Shown here: positions 1-7,400 of the stretch, in pieces
Position numbering within the stretch: the stretch's first letter is position 1
Layout of the letters: the number at the start of each line of letters is the position of its first letter
Made by a program: the position numbers and the translations under genes
Source of the DNA: Acidobacteriota bacterium
Lineage (GTDB): Bacteria > Acidobacteriota > Blastocatellia > Pyrinomonadales > Pyrinomonadaceae
DNA: 8,139 nt
Assembly: GCA_003222855.1 (NCBI GenBank)
Contig: QHXH01000015.1
Coordinates: 3,806 to 11,944, forward strand
Direction: 5' to 3'
Notes under the pieces: generated by a model
The model's input: only the letters and a program-made list of their open reading frames with translations
What the model was told of the DNA's origin: nothing
The model's database searches: none

Positions 1-87
1 ATTCCTGCGAGCTACGCCATATTTCTGAAGAGGGACGCGCTCAAAGGCATTCGTCTCGGCGTATTGCACGCGGCGTACGAGCGCTGA
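1..87 (+). pseudogene. Amidase (amidase signature family), upstream fragment ending at an in-frame TGA
   Basis: Reading from base 1, the frame gives 28 residues and then TGA at 85-87. The stretch DALKGIRLGVLHAAYER matches the segment of amidase-signature enzymes in which 'LKG-(A)RIGV' opens the part after the catalytic core. The Lys-Ser-Ser catalytic triad of the family would lie upstream of the window, so activity cannot be judged here. Homology continues immediately afterwards in another frame (DAEV from base 86, then the open frame from 95), so this stop is not the natural end of the protein. Together with the 95-715 segment it makes one amidase gene interrupted by a frame change. Family membership is fairly certain; whether the break is real or a sequencing error cannot be told from the sequence. 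Confidence 0.75.
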
Positions 88-94
88 CGCGGAA

Positions 95-715
95 GTGATG
101 GCAGTCTTTAAAGCCGCACTCGAAGAATTAAAAACCGCGGGTGCGGAGATCGTGGATCCCGCGGACGTCGATGGATTGCCGCAGCGTCTACAGAATGCGG
201 GGCCGTGTCGTGGTTTCAAGTACGACCTTGAACACTACCTTGCCGAAGCAGGCGCGCCCATCAGGACGCTCGACGAGATCATTAAAGGCGGGAACTTTCA
301 CCCGACGATTCGCCGGCGACTTGAGGGCGCGCAAACAACCGACGCCGCCGGCGACAACAGTCCTGGATGCCAGGCCAGTCGTGACTATCGCAAGAAGTAT
401 GGCGACGCGGTGCTCGCAACGATGCTGAAGTTGAAGCTCGATGCGTTCGTCTATCCCACATGGAGCAATCCGCCGGCGATCATCGGCGATGTGCGGTCGA
501 ATCTGGCAGGCGACAACAGCCAGGTCTATGCACCGACGACAGGTTTTCCCGCGATCACCGTCCCGATGGGCTTCACGCGGGGCGGCACACTCCCCGCGGG
601 CCTGACGATCTTTGGCCGTCCCTGGGACGAAGGCCGGCTGTTCGCGTTTGCCTACGCGTACGAACAGGCGACGCACCATCGCAAACCCCCACCGACGACT
701 CCGCCGCTGAAGTGA
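95..715 (+). CDS. Amidase (amidase signature family), C-terminal part after a frame break
   Basis: Amidases of this family hydrolyse amide bonds, with substrates ranging from small amides to peptide C-terminal amides. This 206-residue segment is only the C-terminal part of a protein that is usually about 450-550 residues. Visible family features, numbered from the GTG at 95, are FKYDLEHYLAEAG (about 41-53), APTTGFPAITVPMG (146-159), and LPAGLTIFGRPWDEGRL (166-182) followed by AYAYEQATHHRKPP. This combination is most like the peptide-amidase or GatA-like amidases. The catalytic Lys-Ser-Ser residues are not in it. The GTG at 95 and ATG at 98 fall inside the conserved DAEVMAVF stretch and have no Shine-Dalgarno motif, so neither is likely a native start; homology already begins at base 86. 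Without its upstream half the product would be inactive. Exact substrate unknown. Confidence 0.88.
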   Translation: MMAVFKAALEELKTAGAEIVDPADVDGLPQRLQNAGPCRGFKYDLEHYLAEAGAPIRTLDEIIKGGNFHPTIRRRLEGAQTTDAAGDNSPGCQASRDYRKKYGDAVLATMLKLKLDAFVYPTWSNPPAIIGDVRSNLAGDNSQVYAPTTGFPAITVPMGFTRGGTLPAGLTIFGRPWDEGRLFAFAYAYEQATHHRKPPPTTPPLK

Positions 716-764
716 ACGCGCGGTCCTGGAAGGCGAGAGGCGGGAAGCTTGAGTCTTTAAGTCT

Positions 765-768
765 GGAG
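765..768 (+). promoter_or_regulatory. Shine-Dalgarno motif for the DUF2085 gene
   Basis: GGAG lies eight bases upstream of the GTG at 777, which is ideal spacing. It decides the start: the only in-frame ATG is far downstream, near the C-terminus, and would lose all conserved motifs. Confidence 0.7.
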
Positions 769-776
769 TTTACCGA

Positions 777-1334
777 GTGTCCGACTCAGTGGCCGCCAAT
801 GGCCGACATCCATTCCCCGAGCGCCAGCCGCTAGCCTCAGCGTTTGGCGCGTCGCTCATTTGGGCTATCACCGCAACATTCGCTTTAGCGCTAGTGTCCC
901 TGATCGTCGCGGCTCCCCTGGCCCAGGCGAACCAGCATCAGCAATTCGCGGCCGCCATTTACAAAACGTTCAGCTTCGTCTGTCATCAAATTCCGGAACG
1001 CTCTTTTCACATCGCCGGTTATAAGTTCGCAGTCTGCTCGCGCTGCACTGGGCTATATTCAGGATTTGCGATCGCGGCTCTTATCTATCCACTCGTTCGT
1101 TGGTTAAGACAAACCAGGACGCCGAGCATCGTCTGGCTGTTTCTGGCTGCCGCGCCGCTGGCCGTCGATTTCTCGCTCGGCTACTTTTCGATCTGGCAAA
1201 ACAATCACCTGTCGCGGTTTTTTACGGGAGCGCTCCTGGGCGCGGCCGCTGTTTTCTACATCATGCCAGGATTGGTTGAATTGAGTTCGAACATCTCTGG
1301 GCGTTTCCGTTTAGGGCGAGATCTTCGCAATTGA
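777..1334 (+). CDS. DUF2085 family membrane protein
   Basis: The 185-residue product has the family's signature. VCHQIPERSF (68-77) is followed by AVCSRCTGLYSG (85-96), giving Cys69-His70, Cys87 and Cys90, and a second conserved block N143-H-L-S-R147-F-F-T150-G151 follows. Four hydrophobic stretches are visible, at about 24-47, 92-108, 118-136 and 148-165, so the protein is an inner-membrane protein with the cysteine cluster between helices one and two. The CX2C plus upstream CH pair looks like a metal- or redox-binding site, but no function is established for the family and I do not assign one. The start is GTG, supported by the GGAG at 765-768. The length fits the family. It lies 61 bases after the amidase and 119 bases before the glucan synthase on the same strand, so co-transcription is possible but not shown. 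Confidence 0.87.
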   Translation: MSDSVAANGRHPFPERQPLASAFGASLIWAITATFALALVSLIVAAPLAQANQHQQFAAAIYKTFSFVCHQIPERSFHIAGYKFAVCSRCTGLYSGFAIAALIYPLVRWLRQTRTPSIVWLFLAAAPLAVDFSLGYFSIWQNNHLSRFFTGALLGAAAVFYIMPGLVELSSNISGRFRLGRDLRN

Positions 1335-1453
1335 GCAATCTGCTGATTCAATTAGATGGAACAGGATCTTCCTTGCAAGTCGGGCTTGCTGGCAGGGCCG
1401 TGATATCTTAGCCAAAACTTTTATTTATCCTCTCCCCCGATTGATTGAGAACA
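1335..1453 (+). other. Intergenic region upstream of the glucan synthase
   Basis: This is the longest gene-free stretch in the window. It holds a small inverted repeat (GCAAG-TCGGG-CTTGC, 1375-1389) that is too short and lacks a T-tract, so it is not a convincing terminator. A pyrimidine-rich stretch (about 1419-1438) precedes the synthase start. No promoter can be called with confidence. Confidence 0.5.
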
Positions 1454-4400
1454 ATGGCTGCACGGTTTTCAGCATTGATGGGGAAACTTCGGCTCACGTC
1501 GGATGGCGACGTGCCCATTCGCGAAGAGCTTTTCAGCCTCGAGCGGCTGGAACAGTACGCCGCATTCCTGGCCACCGAACATCGAATTGCGGAAAAGCCG
1601 CGGCGCGTGAATTTGTTGTTGCCGCGGCTGGAAGAAAACAGCCGCAAGCTGCTCGGCGCTTACCAGGCGCTGGCAGAATCCATTCGCAGCGAGCATGTAA
1701 TCTCTCCCGCTGCCGAATGGCTGGTCGATAATTTTCACATCGTCGAAGAACAGGTCCGCGAGATTCGCGAGGACTTGCCTCGAGGTTATTACCGTGAACT
1801 GCCCAAACTCGCCCGTGCCCCGTTCAAAGATTATCCGCGGATTTATGCCTTCTCGGTCGAATTGATCGCGCACACTGACAGTCATCTCGACACGGAAACG
1901 CTCAGCCGTTTCATTACTGCCTATCAAAAGATATCGCCACTCTCCATCGGCGAGCTATGGGCCGTGCCCATCAGCCTGCGACTGGCGCTCGTCGAGAATC
2001 TGCGTCGTTTGACCACGCGTATAACTTCATCGCGTGCCGAACGAAACGAAGCTGACCGATTGGCCGACAAGATTCTCGAAATGGCCCGCGAGCCGCAGGA
2101 ACTGGTTTCGTTGCTCCCGCGATCGCGTAAGAAACCGGGCCGCGCATTCGTGGTACAGCTCATCCAGCGTTTGCGCGACCAGGATCCGGGCGTGATGCCG
2201 GCGATGGAATGGCTCGAGAAGCAACTGGCCAAACAAGGAGTTGCGCTCGAGAAGATCGTTCATGAAGAACATCATCGGCAGGCGGCCGCCCAGGTTACTA
2301 TAGGCAACATCATCACCAGCATGCGGCTGCTGTCGACCCTCGATTGGAAAGAGTTCTTTGAAAAAGTAAGCCTGATCGATCCAGAGCTGGCAAAAGATCC
2401 GGCCGAGGTTTATGCGCGAATGGATTTCGCCACGCGCGATCGCTATCGCCACGTGATCGAGCGCATTAGTAAAGGCGCGAAAAAGAGTGAACTCGAAATT
2501 GCGCGCACCGCTTTGCAAATGGCTGAAGCAGCGCGCACCGCCAATGAAGATCCGTCTCACGCGCACGTCGGTTATTTCCTGATTGGCGACGGCCTGGCTC
2601 AGTTGGAAGCACAAGTGCGCTACCGGCCAGGTTCGGGCGAGCGTTTCTTTCGCGCGGTCGAAAGACACGCGTCCGTTGCTTATCTCGGAATGCTGCTGGT
2701 GCTGACTTTGCTGACTATGACGCTATTAGTACTGGCAATGCTTCACTCAAATGGCGGAATCTTACTCACGATTATCGGCGCGTTGGTCGCGCTAATTCCA
2801 GCGAGCGACCTGGCCGCGAGCGTGCTTAACTGGGACATAACCCATACCTTTCCGCCAAAACTACTGCCGAAGATTGATCTCGCTGAAGGTGTTCCGGCGG
2901 AAGCGTGCACGATGGTAGTAGTGCCAGTCATCCTGTTCGATGAAGCAACCGTCGACACCTTGATCGACAAGCTCGAAATAGCTTACCTCGCCAATCAGGA
3001 TGAACATCTGCACTTTGCCTTGCTCGGAGATTTTGCCGATGCTGCGCAGGAGCAGGTGCGGGGCGATCAACAGATTCTGGGCGTAGCGGGCCACATGATC
3101 CAAGAACTCAATCGGCGCTATAGCGGCGGCCAGCCGATTCGATTTCATCTATTTCACCGGCGCCGGCAATGGTGCGAGACCGAAGGCAAATGGATTGGCT
3201 GGGAACGAAAGCGGGGCAAGCTGCGCGAGTTCAATCGATTGTTGCGCGGAGCGCGCGACACCAGCTTCGTGGTGGTCACGGCCAGCGAAGAATTGCTCGC
3301 GCAGATTCGCTACGTAATCACGCTGGATTCTGATACGCAACTGCCTCGTGACGCCGCGCGACGTTTGATTGGCACGGCTTTGCATCCGCTGAATCAGCCC
3401 CGCTTTGAAGCTGCCACGGAGAGAGTTGTAGATGGCTACGCCATTCTGCAACCCCGCGTGAGTATTTCACTCGAGAGCGCTTCGCGCTCAACCTTTGCAC
3501 GCATTTTTTCAGGCAATACGGGCATCGATCCCTACACGACGGCGGCATCGGACGTGTATCAGGATCTCTTTGGCGAAGGCATTTACACAGGCAAAGGTCT
3601 GTACGACGTCGACGCTTTCGAGCAGGCGCTTAAGGATCGCATCCCTGACCAAACTCTACTCAGCCACGATCTGTTTGAATCGATCTTTGCGCGCGCGGCT
3701 TTGGTTAGCGATGTAGAGTTTCTCGATGACTATCCGGCTTTTTACGACACGTATGCGATGCGCCAGCATCGCTGGACTCGCGGCGATTGGCAGATTGCCG
3801 GATGGCTCGGCCGCCGCGTACGCGATGCGCATGGAAACAAGAGACCGAATCGCATTCCGGCAATTTCGCGTTGGAAAATTCTGGACAACCTGCGCCGCAG
3901 TTTGCTCGCGCCGGCGATCACTCTGTTGTTGATTGCAGGCTGGACGATCCTTCCTGGCCACGCGATTTGGTGGACATTGTTTACCCTGTTGGTGCTGGCC
4001 TTTCCCGTCTACGCTCACGTAACCACAGGTTTACTGATTCATCCGCGTGGAGTTCCCTGGACCAGTCACTTTTGGAGCGTCTGGGGGGACATGCGCACGA
4101 ACACCATGCAGTTGGCATTGGTGATTGTTTTTCTTGCGCATCAGGCATACCTGATGCTTGACGCAATCGCCCGCACGGCGCACCGCAAGCTGGTTTCCGG
4201 GAAATATCTGCTGGAGTGGGTGACGGCGGCGCGCGCTGAAAGGTCAAGCAGACATGATCTACACGCCTTCGTCGTTTTCATGTGGCCGGCTGTCGCGATC
4301 GCTTTTTCGGCAACCATCCCAATCATTTTTGTGCGGCCGCGTGCCCTGCCCGTCGCCGCCCTTTGGGTGCTGGCGTGGATTTTGTCGCCGTTGGTCGCTT

Positions 4401-7400
4401 ATTACGTTAGTCGCCGACGACTTGAAAAGGTTTACGAACTTCCGGCCAGAGATCTGCGCACCGGACGCATCGTCGCGCGCCGCACGTGGCGATTCTTTCA
4501 AACCTTTGTGGGAGACGAAGATCATTGGCTGCCCGCGGACAACGTGCAGGAAGAACCGCTGGCAGTTGCTCACCGCACCTCTCCCACAAACATTGGACTG
4601 CTGTTGCTCTCGACTCTCGCGGCTTACGATTTTGGCTACATCGGATTGGTTGAGTTGATCGAGCGCCTCGAATTCACCTTTGCCAGTTTGGAAAAACTAC
4701 AAAAGTTTCGCGGCCATTATTTCAACTGGCACGACACCCGGACACTTCAACCGCTGTGGCCGCAATATGTCTCGACGGTGGATAGCGGTAATCTCGCCGG
4801 ACACCTGATAGCCCTTAACCAGGCCTGCCTCGAACTTCCCGATGACGAGCTTCTTGATGCCAGGGTCATCAGCGGAGTGCAGGATACTCTGGAAGCCCTG
4901 TCCCAGGAGATCTCGCAATTGGCCGCAGGACTGCAGCGCACCGACGTAATCACGATCAAACAACTACATGAGGAAGTTCAAGCTTGCGCCCTTTTGTTGG
5001 CGGGCAAATTGCCGGGGTCGCTTTCGGGGTGGACTGAATTAATCGAATCACTGAACGGGTATGCGGCCGTCATCGACGACATTGTGGCTGCGCTGGCGCA
5101 GGAGCACGGCAAGGAAGGCTTTTCCGAACTTCGATGGTGGACGAGTTCGTTGTTGCATCAGGCGCGAGCTTATCGCCGTGATCTGCACCTGCTGGCGCCG
5201 TGGAGCGCATGGGGTTTGTTAGATTCAGTGTTGATGAGTGCCGAACACCTCGCGGCGCCCCGTTGGAAAGTAATAGCCGAACAGCTGCGCTCGACCCCAT
5301 CGCTCGCGCACGTTTCGGAGATGTGCGACTCGGTATTGATTGAACTTGCAGCTTTGCGCGCCCAGCTCGAACAAACACCCGCGGATCAAACTCGCGACGA
5401 CGCGCTTAAAGCGATCGAACAACTCACGAGCGCCATGGAACAAGCCGCCGAAGCGGCCAAAGCGTTGACTTTGCGCCTCGCCAAAATTTCCCAGGCATCG
5501 GTGCTCATTATTGAACAGACGGATTTCAAATTCCTGCTCGATCAGGAACGGAAGGTTTTCACGATAGGCTACAACGTCAGCGAAGGACACCACGACAACT
5601 CTTTTTATGATCTGCTGGCGTCGGAAGCGCGCCTGGCGAGTTTTATTGCCATCGCGAAGGGCGACGTGGCGCAGGAGCATTGGTTTCGCATGGGACGACA
5701 GTTGACGGCCGTTGACGGCGGTCGCGCGCTGATCTCATGGACGGGCACAATGTTCGAATACCTGATGCCGCTGCTGGTAATGCGCAACTATCAAGATACG
5801 CTGTTGGGTGAAACATACGAGGCAATTGTTTCACGGCAGATCGAATATGGCTATGAACGGGGTGTGCCGTGGGGAATTTCCGAGTCGGCTTACTCGGCGC
5901 GAGACCTGCAATTCAATTATCAATATGGACCGTTTGGTGTTCCCGGTCTGGGATTGAAGCGGGGACTGAGCGAAGACCTGGTGGTTTCTCCTTACTCGAC
6001 GATTCTGGCAGCAAGTGTTTTTCCCAACCAGGTGATGCAGAATCTGCGCGAACTTGAGCGCGAAGGCGCGCTTTCGCGTTACGGATTTTACGAAGCGCTC
6101 GATTTCACGCCGGAAAGAGTCAAGAAAGGCGAACGTTGCACGCTGGTGCGCGCTTACATGGCGCATCACCAGGGAATGAGTTTGATTGCACTGGACAATT
6201 TGCTGAATCACGGAGTGATGCGGAATCGCTTTCATGGCGATCCGATCGTGCGAGCCACTGAGCTGCTTTTGCAGGAGCGTATTCCACGCGGAGTCCAGGC
6301 CGTTCATCCCCGCGCTGAAGAAGTCCTGACTGGCCGCGTAGTCCGTACGCTCACCGGTTTGGTTGCGCGGGCGTATGACAGCCCCGATCTGCCGACGCCG
6401 CGCACGCAATTGTTGTCCAACGGAAATTACTCTGTGATGATCACGACCGCCGGCGGTGGTTATTCGACGAACGGCCCACTGGCGGTAACGCGTTGGCGGG
6501 CCGACACCACGCGCGACAACTGGGGCAGTTTTATTTACGTGCGCGACGTCCGCAGTGGCGCCGTGTGGTCGGCCGGCTACCAACCCGTCTGCAGCAAACC
6601 TCACAGTTACGAAGTGGCGTTTTCGGAAGACAAGGCGGATTTCTGGCGTCGCGACGGCGGCATCGTCACGCATCTCGAAGTCATTGTTTCAGGAGAAGAC
6701 GACAGCGAGTTGCGCCGCATCTCGGTTGCAAACTATTCGAACCGGCCACGAGAGATCGAGCTTACCTCTTACGCAGAGGTAGTCCTGGCGCCCATGGCCA
6801 GCGATCAGGCGCATCCCGCCTTTAGCAACCTGTTCGTGGAAACTGAATTTCAGTCTGCGCAGCAGGCCTTGTTTGCGCGACGCCGGCCAAGATCGGCAGA
6901 GGACCAGGCCATCTGGGGAGTTCACGTCATGGCTGCATCGACTCAACCCATCGCCGGCATTCAGTACGAGACTGATCGTGCGCGGTTCGTGGGTCGCGGA
7001 CGAACAACTGCCGAACCGGTGGCCGTGATGGAGGATCGCCCGTTGTCAAACACTGTCGGGGCGGTGCTGGATCCAATTTTCAGTTTGCGATCCCGGGTGC
7101 GGTTACAGCCGAGCCAAAGCGCACAGATCGTTTTCACGACCGGCGTAGCGCAATCACGTGAAAAGGCCATGGTGCTGGCGGAAAAATATCGTGACCCGAA
7201 TATCTTCGAGCGCGAATCTCGGCTGGCGTGGACGCGCGCACAGGTTGAGATGAACCATCTTCACATCGATCCCGACGAAGCGCACTTATTTCAAAGACTG
7301 GGCGGCCGTATCTTGTATCCGGATCCTTCGCTGCGGCCCCGTCCGCACGTGCTGGCGCTCAACAAGCTGACACAGGCGGGGTTGTGGCCGCTTGGAATCA

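Noticed and set aside
1331..1358. TTGAGC and TAGATG, 16 bases apart, as a sigma-70-like promoter for the synthase
   Set aside because: Both boxes match the consensus poorly and the first overlaps the end of the preceding gene. Such matches are expected by chance.
1375..1389. Inverted repeat GCAAG-TCGGG-CTTGC as a terminator after the DUF2085 gene
   Set aside because: Only a five-base-pair stem, and not followed by a T-tract.
1390..1404. TGGCA at 1390-1394 as the -24 half of a sigma-54 promoter
   Set aside because: At the required spacing the -12 TGC is absent (GAT is found instead).
2027..2668. Open frame of 213 codons on the - strand
   Set aside because: Antisense to the conserved N-terminal part of the synthase, with no recognisable domain; treated as a shadow.
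4254..4658. Open frame of 134 codons on the + strand in another frame
   Set aside because: It overlaps the membrane helices and the start of the cyclisation domain in the true frame and has a low-complexity, non-family-like product.
5831..6673. Long open frame on the - strand (280 codons) opposite the cyclisation and GH94 region
   Set aside because: It lies wholly inside the well-conserved glucan synthase frame, its product resembles no family I know and is rich in Arg/His/Ala. This is the usual shadow of a GC-biased coding strand.
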